NCBI GenBank assembly: GCA_001430745.1
Contig: KQ482003.1
Span: forward strand, 352,894 to 381,045
Direction of reading: 5' to 3'
Origin: Auxenochlorella pyrenoidosa
Taxonomy: Eukaryota; Chlorophyta; Trebouxiophyceae; Chlorellales; Chlorellaceae
Length of the DNA stretch: 28,152 bases
In this document: piece after piece, positions 20,373 to 28,152 of the stretch
How positions within the stretch are numbered: position 1 is the first letter of the stretch
How the letters are laid out: each line of letters begins with the position of its first letter
Notes under the pieces: generated by a model
Databases searched by the model: none
What the model saw: only the letters and a program-made list of their open reading frames with translations
Told to the model about the DNA's origin: nothing
Program-made: the position numbers and the translations under genes

Positions 20373-22734
20373 ATGCCACTGGTCGTCATGCATCCCCAGG
20401 GCGGCACGGCGTGGGCCCCAGCGGGCCCCTTGGCCGGCAACCCGGGCCCTCCCGCGGCCGCGGCCCCCAACGAGCTCGCCAACCTCCTCAGCCAGCTGGG
20501 GCGGTTTGCTGGCCCAGCAGGGAGGCAGCCCGGGGGAGCAGCGGCTGCACCGAGCGCGGCGCGCGCAACCTCTGCGTTCGCCGACTATCAAGGCCCTTCC
20601 GCGAGCTCCAATGGATTGTCGACGCAGCTGGAGGCCGTGGCCTTCTGGGCGCAGGTGCGCCGGCCGGGGACAGCGGCGACCCGGATGGGCTCGCTGGTAG
20701 GAACACAAACCTCCCCTCCTCTCCGTCGCTACGCGCTCTTCCGGCGTAAACTATCCCGAGCAACTTTTTGAACGCCGCAAAGCCCTAATGTGCCTCCTGG
20801 GGGGGGAGGTCAGGGTTGCGTCTGGCGGGGTCGCCTCCGCTTGTGGCCGCCGCGAAGGCGCCCCTCCACCTGAGAAAGCCCAGATCTCCGCGGCGCCTGT
20901 ATTGCATGCCTTCCCGCCTGTGCATGCATGCCTATGGCCGTTCCTGAGAGGCCCGGCGTGGCATACACCCTGCTGCACCACCCCGGCAGGCAGCCGTCGT
21001 GCCGCGTAGGAGGATCTGCCCCAACGAGGGCGCTGCCTCGGCCCCATGCCCACCCTGCAGCTGCATGAGATCTCTCGTGGCGGACTGCAAAACGCCATCG
21101 AAGCGGTGCAGACAGCACACCCGCAGCTTGCAAGCCTGATCGTGCCGCCAGAGCCGTCACCTGCAGCGGCGACAGCACTGCAGCTGCTGCAGGCAGCGCA
21201 GTCCTCGCGCACCTTGCCGCCCATGGCGCCGCCCCAGGCGCAGCAGCCCACCAGCGGCAGTGCCTTGCCGCACCACCACCACCAGGTGCAGCAGCCCTCC
21301 TGCGGCAGCGACGCCTCGGCAGTCACTGCTGCCGCGCGGCTCATGGCCAGCCTGTCGGCGCTGCACCAGCAGCAGCAGCAGCCGCAGCAGCCGCACCCGG
21401 CCCCAGCTCCCCCACCCCCGGCGCCAGCGCCGCAGCAGCACACCATTCGTGTGGTGGCTGCCCCCGCACCGCACCGCCCACACCCCGGCGCCGCCACGGT
21501 GGTGCATGTGCAGCAGGTGGCGCCGCCGCCGCTGCTCACGGCGGTGGGCATGTACGGCGGCAGGCCCAAGGGCTCCTCCCCCACAGCGGGCGCCTTTGCT
21601 GCCGTGCCCAATGGCGCCTCCGGCTTTGGCAGCCGCGACTGGTCCCTGGATGGCGGTAGCGCCTCCGATGGCTCGCAGGAGCAGGCCCGCAAGCGCGCCC
21701 GCCTGGACCACCCCGCTCCCGCCGCAAACGGCGGCACCGGCTACGCACCGCCTCCACCACCGTCCAGCAATGGCAAGGTGAGGCGGCGCCTGCGCGGCAT
21801 CTCTGCACCCCTGCTGCTGTACAGCATGTCTGTCCTGGCATCCCCCCGCTGTTGGGCAGCCAAACTACTGCAGGCGGGCGTGTGCATGGCTGCTGTCGAT
21901 GCGCCTTGTGCCCTGCCTGCGTCCGTCTCAAGGCCCCACCCCAAGGCACCCTCCATGCAGGTCTGCTCCAACTGCCACACCAGCAGCACCCCGTTCTGGC
22001 GCAAGGACCGCCACACCGGCCTGCCGCTCTGCAACGCGTGCGGGCTGTACGCCGCCAAGAACGACCACCCCCGCCCCGTGAAGCTCTGGCGCGAGGGCCA
22101 GGCGCCCGGGCAGCCGCAGCACCGCTTGCAGCAGCAGCCGCAGCAGCCCCAGCCGCCGCCTCCGCAGCAGCCGCCGCAGCAGCAGCAGCACAGGGCCAAC
22201 CAGGAGCGCGAGGAGCAGCAAGAGCAGGCCACTGCTGCCAGCGCGGTTGAGGCACTGCACCAGCTGCAGAGTCTCCAGAAGGACAGTCCCACATCCTCGC
22301 CCACGCAGCTGCAGCTGCAGCAGCAGCAGCAGCAGCGCTCTCGCAGCAGTTCGCCGCCTGAACAGCTTGCCGCGCCAACGCAGCATGGCACCATGAACAC
22401 GGAGCAGCTGCTGTCGGGCGGCAGCCCGCCCCCCACCATCCAGCAGCCTGCCCCGCAGCCGCAGGTGCCGGCCCAGCCGGAGGTGCAGGTGCAGGTGGTG
22501 CGCAGCATGCCGCCGCCGCCTGCCGGGGGCGGGGCCGACAGCGCCTCCCCGGCCAGCCAGGCAACGTCGGCGCAGCCCCAGCCGCAGACGGCAGCGCAGC
22601 CAGCGCAGCGGCAGCACGACTCCATCCCGCCCGACATGCTGGCGCAGGCGGCAGCAGCCCTGCTGGCCACTGCCATCTCCGCCACACGGGGGCCGGCATT
22701 GCTGGGCAAAAGCACTGAGGCCAGCCTAGGCTGA
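20373..22734 (+). CDS. GATA-type zinc-finger transcription factor, Gln-rich
   Basis: Predicted nuclear DNA-binding regulator of about 590 residues in exons 20373-20654, 21061-21777 and 21961-22734. The single finger opens exon 3 as VCSNCHTSSTPFWRKDRHTG and then LPLCNACGLYAAKNDHPRP. It has four cysteines (C335, C338, C357, C360) in a CX2C-X18-CX2C pattern, followed by a basic tail. An 18-residue loop is the common class IV finger of plant, fungal and animal GATA factors, which bind WGATAR sites. TPFW replaces the usual TPLW. The rest is low complexity: His/Gln/Pro/Ala-rich before the finger, with a KRARLDHP basic patch that may be a nuclear signal, and long Gln-rich stretches after it, likely activation domains. 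Exon 1 is supported by phase and an ATG in good context (GCCATG) but is less certain than the rest. Intron 21778-21960 is stop-free and 183 bases long. Target genes are unknown. Confidence 0.85.
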
Positions 22735-22812
22735 GCGCCGCCCAGGCTAGCATCACCCCCATGAGCAGTTCGGACATGATGAGCGAGCGCTGCTCCCGGC
22801 CCTGAGTCCTGG

Positions 22813-22905
22813 GCGCGCCGCCTCCGCGCACACATCACTTACACCACGCCTCTTGCGTCGAGCGCGCTGCCTCCGCGCACACATCACTTGCACCACGCCT
22901 CTTGC
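22813..22905 (+). repeat. 49-bp-period tandem duplication in the GATA 3' flank
   Basis: Bases 22813-22856 and 22862-22905 are the same 44-base segment with two differences that I can see: C/T near the start and A/G after ATCACTT. A 5-base spacer follows the first copy. It contains CCTCCGCGCACACATCACTT. It lies 79 bases after the GATA stop, so it is probably in the 3' UTR. Recent duplication by slippage or unequal exchange is likely. Confidence 0.85.
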
Positions 22906-23225
22906 AGGCGTGCACCCAAGCCACCCTTTCCTGCTACTCCTTGGCCGACTGCCGCTGGCCCGCTCTTTCTGTCGTTAAGAATGTTGTCGACGCACCGGCA
23001 TCTCTTGTACCATGCACCAAATCTCTGAAGCTCTCCGCATGCTGTCCTTGCCTGTACCTGTGAGAGATGAGAGCTTGCCACTTCTTTTCATTCCCCCTGT
23101 CTGGACGAATCCGCACTCCCTGCGCGCCGGCTGCCCTGCTGCCATGACCCTGGTTCTCTTCATAGCACGAGTTGTGTCGGCACCTTGCATTGCACGATCA
23201 ACAGTGCCCTGTGTTGCATGTCCCA

Positions 23226-23230
23226 TGTAA
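23226..23230 (+). terminator. Candidate poly(A) signal TGTAA of the GATA gene
   Basis: This is the first clear TGTAA after the GATA stop, giving a 3' UTR near 500 bases. It sits 12 bases from the minus-strand TGTAA at 23243-23247. Confidence 0.4.
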
Positions 23231-23242
23231 GGCAGCAGACCA

Positions 23243-23247
23243 TTACA
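23243..23247 (-). terminator. Candidate poly(A) signal TGTAA of TRM7
   Basis: TTACA on the plus strand reads TGTAA on the minus strand, 21 bases after the TRM7 stop at 23268. If used, the TRM7 3' UTR is very short and its cleavage site falls beside, or inside, the GATA 3' end. Confidence 0.4.
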
Positions 23248-23267
23248 GCCAGTGCCCGTTGTAGTGG

Positions 23268-24514
23268 TCATTGCTGAGCCAGAAGCAGCTCAGTTGCCTG
23301 TTCTGCTGCCTCTGTCGCCGCCGCCGCCGCCGCTGCTTCCGCGGGTGCCTGTCCGCCCCTGCTGCCGCCTCCAACACCTCCCGGTGGCGCACCCCGCAGC
23401 TGCTCCACTGCCCGTCGGTAGGCGGGTGCGGTGGGCGGCTGTACGGGCGGCAGGCTGACGTAGCCCTGCGCCGGCAGGTCGTACGACTGGTCGGCATCCC
23501 AGCCGTCCAGGTCCCCGCAGGCCAGGAACGGGACCAGCTGCCGCATGAGAGGGCTGCGGGGAGCCGGGCAAGAGGATGGGGAGGGTGCGGGCCGGAGTGG
23601 GCGCGGCAGCGAGGCAGGGCTCCTGACGCCGTGTGCTGCAGGCAAGCGGCTTGCCTCGCAGCCCCCAAGAGGCGGCGCCTGCTGCGCACACAGCAAGGGC
23701 TGCCCAGCAGCCGCCCACCTGTGCTGCGCCTCTGGCCCGTACGCCTGCCACGCCCCCTGCAGCAGCGCCCGCAGCTGGGCCGGCTCAAACCCGGGCGGCG
23801 GCGAGTAGCGGCGGCACACCACAAACGCCTCGATGCTGCTGTTGCGGCTGCTCTTTGGCTTGGCCACTGCAGATGGGATGAGCAGCCGGCATCGAGGAAG
23901 CTGGGCAGACGAGGTGTGGTGGTGATAGACGGGGGCGGGCTCAGCGAGCGGTGCGGCCACTTGTAGTGCTGACCCGCTGGACGCAGCCTGCAGCCGCCCT
24001 TGCACCCGTGGCCTCGCCGGTCCCGCCCACCCGTGACGTCTGGGAAGAATATTTTCAGCTGCGAGTAGAGCAGCGAGACGTCGCGCCCGCGGAAGACCTG
24101 CGCGTTGCGGGGGCGGAGGGCATTGGCCAGGGTTGGGGGATTGCCGGCGGGCGTTGCTCGGCAGATGATCTAGAGCCCGTGACCCAAGCCGGGCGTGCTT
24201 CTTCTCTCAAGTCACGCACAGGGAGGCAGCTCCGATGCCAGAGACTGGCCTGCCCGCCTGCCCCACCTTGGCCACAAATGTGCCGCCAGGGCTCAGCACG
24301 TGAGCCACGATGGTGAGGGCCGCCAGGATCAGCTGGCTCTGCACATACTCGTCCATGTCGTGAAGGCCGGTCACTGCAGCAGCGGGGGACACAGGCGGGG
24401 GCGGCGCGGGCAGAGAGCCCTCAGCTGGTTCTTCGCGCACACTGCGCCCGCTGCGGGCAGGCGCCCCAAAGTTTGCGGCTCTGCCAGCGGCGCGTCCTTC
24501 CCTTGGGCCACCTG

Positions 24515-24545
<31 letters not shown>

Positions 24546-25576
24546 GCCTCCCTCACCATCGGGCGCGCCGTCGCACACCACCAGCTCGGCGTGGTGCCCC
24601 TGGAAGTGGGAGATGACCTCTCGGGCGGTGGCCTCAGAGGTGATGTCACCCTGCGGGGGCAGGGCAGAGCGGGGCGACAGGAGGGCGGCGACGTGCCGGG
24701 GCGGCATCAGGCAGAGGCGGGGGCGCTCGGTTTGGTAGGGAGTGACGCCCGCCCACCTGCAGCAGTGCACCGGCCTGCGGAGAGGGCGCACATGTGGACG
24801 GAGCGCCCTTGCATACATCCGGACTCCCTGCTGAGTGCGCCTGTCGCTGCTGGCGGCGCCACGGGGGGCCAGGACCAACTGTCCCATGCCATGCTCACGG
24901 CAACACCGTTAACAGTGCGGCTCCCTCCCTCGCTGCCTCCCCAGGGCGGCACAGCTTGCTTGCTTGGCAGGCGCCAACAGCTGCGCAGCAGCAGCATGTG
25001 CAGCCCCAGCCTGCCGCCCCCGCCAACCCGCCCCGCCCCATGTCGCCCCTCCTGCACCGCCCCACCCCCACCTGCAGCTGCGTGACGCCCTCGATGGGCG
25101 CCATGGGCTGCAGGTCCACAGCCACGATCTTGGGCAGGTCCCCGCCGCTGCGCCCCGCAGCCACAGCCGGCAGGTACAGCCGCCGGCTCAGCACCTGGCT
25201 CCAGCTGCCGGGGGCGGCGCACAGGTCCACCACGTGACGCACGCCTGCGGGCCAGCGGGGGGATGCGGCGGGGCCCTGGCAGGGGCCGGCTGAGCATGAC
25301 GTGGGGGATGCGTGGAGTGCAAATGGCATGACAGCATGGCGAGGGCGACACTTAAGGCAGCGCGGGTTTGGTTGGAAGGTGTGCTGCAGAGCGTGGCAAC
25401 AAGAGCAGGACAACGCCGCCAGTGTTTGCACACAAATTATGCCCACCAAGCTTGCCTTCAAAGATGTTGAAGGCATCGTCAATTTGCAGCAGCTTGAAGG
25501 CCGACCGCGCCCGCCACCCCTCCTCCTTGGCCTTGCGGTAGTAGATGTCTCGCTTGTCCTTGGAGGCGCGCCCCAT
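23268..25576 (-). CDS. TRM7: tRNA (anticodon-loop position 32/34) 2'-O-ribose methyltransferase TRM7/FTSJ1
   Basis: SAM-dependent RrmJ/FtsJ-family enzyme that methylates ribose at positions 32 and 34 of certain tRNAs. It normally works with partner proteins (Trm732/THADA-like and Trm734/WDR6-like) and acts in the cytosol. The protein has 331 residues in seven exons, 25576-25456, 25244-25072, 24650-24557, 24373-24267, 24097-24031, 23866-23719 and 23553-23268; all phases agree. It starts [20 protein letters not shown] and continues [16 protein letters not shown] motif I is [13 protein letters not shown], followed by [10 protein letters not shown]. The catalytic K-D-K-E tetrad is K28, D125 (VVCDGAPD), K165 (FVAK) and E200 (SSIEAFVV). 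The YSPPPGFEP and [18 protein letters not shown] segments are typical of TRM7 and FTSJ1 rather than rRNA or mRNA FtsJ enzymes. Intron 1 uses a GC donor (25455-25454). The Ala/Gly/Gln-rich tail is not conserved. Confidence is very high. Confidence 0.95.
24512..24541. repeat. Dinucleotide (CA)n microsatellite in a TRM7 intron
   Basis: About 15 uninterrupted CA units lie in the intron between TRM7 exons 3 and 4, close to the exon 3 donor. On the gene strand it reads (GT)n just inside the intron, where it offers many decoy donor sites. Confidence 0.85.
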
Positions 25577-25903
25577 GATGGAAGGAAGACAGGAGAGCTC
25601 TCGCCCGCTTGTAACACTGAGGGGCCAGCCTGCAGCGGAGTGAAGGAGGAGGAGGTCGAGAGGAGGCGGCGGCAACGTGACAGCAGCGGCAGCGTCGGCA
25701 GCAAGCATGCAAGCACGATTCGGCTGGCGGAAACACTGCATGGCATGAGGAGCTAACTCTTGGACAATTGAGGTTGCCTGGAGCGCTCTAGACCTAGTGG
25801 GAAAGCAAAGCGCACTTTGTATAACTCGTCTGGGGGCTAGCAGGGGGCAATATAGGAACCAAGGACTTGCGATAGTGCTGCACTCATCAGTTAAGCAAGA
25901 GAA
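25577..25903. promoter_or_regulatory. Divergent promoter region between TRM7 (-) and the unrecognised plus-strand gene
   Basis: 327 bases between two start codons pointing away from each other. Bases 25740-25900 are AT-richer than the flanks. No clear TATA box or repeated element was seen. Open frames here have no supportable product. Confidence 0.5.
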
Positions 25904-28152
25904 ATGAAACCTGACGGCCTGCCTTGCTGGAGGCCACCTGTATCGGGTCTGATGTTGCAGGGTGGCGCCTCGGATGGAGCCTCATACCCTGGAGCGCACT
26001 CATGTCCTGATTCAATACTCTCGATGTCGTTCCAACGCTCCCAAGAACAGTGTCCTCCGTCTCCCGCCACTCTGCCTGGCCTAGCAGCCCTGCAGCGCTG
26101 GTGGGGAGGCGTCAATGCTGTCCCTGGAAGGCTGCTGGTCAGCGATGTGACGGCAGGCACAGGTTTGGCCTCCTCAGCCACCAGCGACATCAGCGGCGGC
26201 GCCAGCAGCGCCTCTGGGGGCGCGCCCTCCTCTGCAGCCAGCCTGCAGATAGTGCCGGTCGACACTGTTCTGGCAGACGTGCCAGTGCCCACCATCTACC
26301 TGGGAGGCCTGCCGGCGCCCATCCCAGCGGGTGAGTAGGCGGGCAGCGGGCTGAGCGGGTATTTATCGAGCTGCTCGGCTGCTGCCTGTGGTTCCGGCCC
26401 GCCCTGCTTGCATTCCTGGATGCTTGCTGGCGCTTCCCGGCACCTGGTCACAATGCTGAGCACACACCTGGCGCTTGTGCCCCCATGTCTGCCGCCACCT
26501 GCGCAGGGCGGCCCACCATTGATGCCGATGCCCTCCTGCGCCAGCTCGCTCAAGGGCAGCTCCCATCCGATGGCCTGCCCGAAGGGGATCGAGAGGCCTG
26601 GCGTGCCGCCTCCCGCATCACAGGTGGGCTCCCACCTGCCTGTGCAGCGCTGGCCCCTATCAAGGTTCCCCCGGCGGCTGCTGGCCACCTGGGTGCTGCC
26701 CTGCAGGGCGCGGTGGCCCCTCCTCTCCCCCTTGACTCTTTCGCCCCTCCCCGACCCTTGCTGTGCAGACCCCATCTCCGCCTATAATATTTGCCAGGCG
26801 GGGCAGCTGGGGGGCAGGCGGGTGGTGCTCACGGAGCGAGGCGTGGCGGAGCAGCTGGCTCGTGGCACCATCCAGGCGAGTGCGCCGCAGGCGCCGGCCC
26901 AGTTGGTCGAGCTCACGGATGCAGAGTCTTGGCACCTGCCTGCCCAGTTGCAGGAGCTTTGCTTGATGTGAGGACTAACCTGCAAGCTGACCGGCCTGCT
27001 GCGTTGGCTGCTCGCCTGCAGATGGACCCCGTGCAAGGCGGCCCCGCGCGCTGCAGCGGTAGGCCACGCGGTTTTCCCAACCCTTTTGCCGGCCTACAGA
27101 GGCTGGTCGCCGGGCTGTCGGAGCAGCGACAGCTGACCAAGGACGTGCAGGATCGTGCTGCAGCTCTGGGGGGGACTCGCGCCGCTGCGCAGCCCGCTCG
27201 CGGCGTGGCGGGAAACAGTGGCAGCGGCGGCGGGAGCGGCGACAGCGCTGCTGCAGACGCGCCAGCTGCCCTGGGCGATCAGCAGGAGGGGCTGCATGCT
27301 CAAGGCAGTGATGGCAGCTGCAAAGCCACTGCTGCTGCCGGCCCCGGGGGAGTTTTAGAGGCCAAGGATCCTGTTCAGTACAGCCTTCACGACCTGCCTG
27401 CCCGCCGCCTGCTGGCAGGTGGCAGCCCGCCCCAGCTGGCCTGGGTGCCACTGAGGGTTGCGCTGTCGCTGCTGCGCGCGCTGCCACAGCACTTTGTGCT
27501 GCTGCAGGCTGCGCCGCAGCCGCCTGGCCAGCCCAAGCGGCGGCAGCCTGCACAGCACGGACAGCAGCAGGCAGAGCAGCGCGAGCCGCCGAAGGCTGAG
27601 GGAAGCAGCACTGGCGGTGCTGGCGCTGACACTGAGCGAGGGCTGTTCAATGCTCGGAGCTGCCCGGGGGAGCTGGATGTTTGGGTGATTCCGGTGAGGT
27701 GCTGAGGCAGCGATGCAGACCAAGATACAAGGGTTGGAGTCGGTTGTCTTGGAGTCCATGAAGGCGCATGGGCTCGCTCAGCAAGCACCGGGATTGTAGG
27801 GCTGCAAGTCGTGGATGCAGGGCGATGGCGCCTCGTGGCGGGGCCCTCCCAGCGCACCTGAGCAGGCGCGCCTGCTCCCGCCCCCTCGTGCGCAGGGCCT
27901 GCACGTGCGCCAGATCACCCCCGAGGGTAATGGAGTGGAGTTCACCCCCGCCTTTATCTCGCACAGCAGCGTGAGTGGGCTGGCAGGGCCAGGGGCGGGC
28001 GGCTGGATGTGACAGACAGGGTGGGCCGCAAGCGATGGCTGTGTCATGCTTGGGCGCAACACGTTGCTCATGCAGTGGATTTTTCCGTTTCACTCTTGGG
28101 TGTGCCACTGGAGAGCCTGGCAGTTGTAGCTGGCCCCGACCTTCCTCGAGCC
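25904..28152 (+). CDS. Unrecognised protein, 3' end outside window
   Basis: Spliced model with exons 25904-26330, 26507-26623, 26769-26875, 27022-27693, 27896-27974 and 28076 to the window end, about 490 residues so far, phases consistent. I do not recognise the family. Visible segments are a Ser/Ala/Gly-rich N-terminus, [36 protein letters not shown], then a conserved-looking block [20 protein letters not shown] followed by [17 protein letters not shown] 224-residue exon follows with a Gly/Ala/Gln-rich linker and [17 protein letters not shown]. After that come [19 protein letters not shown] and [12 protein letters not shown], and finally [20 protein letters not shown]. No signal peptide, membrane segment or catalytic motif was seen. 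The exon 3 donor is most simply GC (CAG then GCGAGT); a GT at 26906 would also keep phase. The exon 5 donor is taken at 27975 (GTGGGC) because GT at 27971 gives the wrong frame. ATG 25952 is an alternative start. Confidence 0.6.

Larger units (their letters stand above)
22735..23267. other. Convergent intergenic region between the GATA gene (+) and TRM7 (-)
   Basis: No supportable gene. It contains the GATA 3' UTR, a 49-bp tandem duplication, and opposing TGTAA motifs near its right edge. Confidence 0.55.

Noticed and set aside
20751..22838. Three minus-strand open frames of 328, 431 and 365 codons opposite the GATA gene
   Set aside because: Cys/Gly/Ala-rich images of CAG- and CCG-rich coding repeats; the plus strand carries an intact GATA finger.
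27896..28129. Exon 5 of the orphan gene ending at GT 27971, with a stop at 28127-28129
   Set aside because: This choice gives an aromatic-rich tail ending in a stop, while a donor four bases later (27975) gives a smooth hydrophobic coding frame to the window end.
1..28152. Defence island, CRISPR array, prophage or other prokaryote-style system
   Set aside because: All recognised genes are spliced eukaryotic nuclear genes; no regularly spaced repeats, phage genes or operon-like packing were seen.

Overview
The window is GC-rich nuclear DNA from a green alga, most likely a Chlorella-like trebouxiophyte. The case rests on genes broken into many short exons with GT-AG (sometimes GC-AG) introns, TGTAA motifs of the chlorophyte poly(A) type downstream of several stops, a plant-type mitochondrial ribosomal protein, and Ala/Gln/Gly-rich disordered proteins. 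I rebuilt spliced models by joining exons with compatible phase. Most six-frame ORFs here, including several antisense ones over 300 codons, are shadows. No rRNA, tRNA, CRISPR array or intact transposon was recognised.

Layout: 1-558 (+) is the 3' end of a SET-domain/Rubisco LSMT-like methyltransferase. 1034-5082 (+) is a 14-exon secreted GH5 endo-mannanase with EGF-like and PAN/Apple-like modules. 5339-14741 (+) is a 25-exon, about 1600-residue protein with an animal/fungal-style meiotic chromosome-axis architecture (SYCP2/Red1 type: armadillo-like N-terminus, Spt16M-like domain, long disordered acidic/basic linker, C-terminal coiled coil). 15194-15827 (-) is the twin-CX9C mitoribosomal protein mS37. 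16083-17399 (-) is an unrecognised coiled-coil protein. 17965-19092 (+) is the N-terminal glutamine amidohydrolase NTAQ1. 20373-22734 (+) is a Gln-rich GATA factor. 23268-25576 (-) is the tRNA anticodon-loop 2'-O-methyltransferase TRM7/FTSJ1. 25904 to the window end (+) is an unrecognised protein, incomplete at its 3' end.

The genes look like ordinary nuclear neighbours rather than a functional cluster. Their roles are separate: protein methylation, wall polysaccharide hydrolysis, meiotic axis, mitochondrial translation, N-degron pathway, transcription and tRNA modification. The main find is the SYCP2-like gene, because it implies meiotic axis machinery of the animal/fungal domain layout in a green alga. 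Its model needs one repair: its exons sum to 3n+1, and the reading frame shifts at a run of five Gs at 11937-11941. Other points of note are four GC-AG introns, five stop-free introns of length 3n, two copies of a 19-bp palindrome upstream of NTAQ1, convergent poly(A) motifs 12 bases apart at 23226-23247, a 49-bp tandem duplication, and a 32-bp palindrome inside a mannanase intron.
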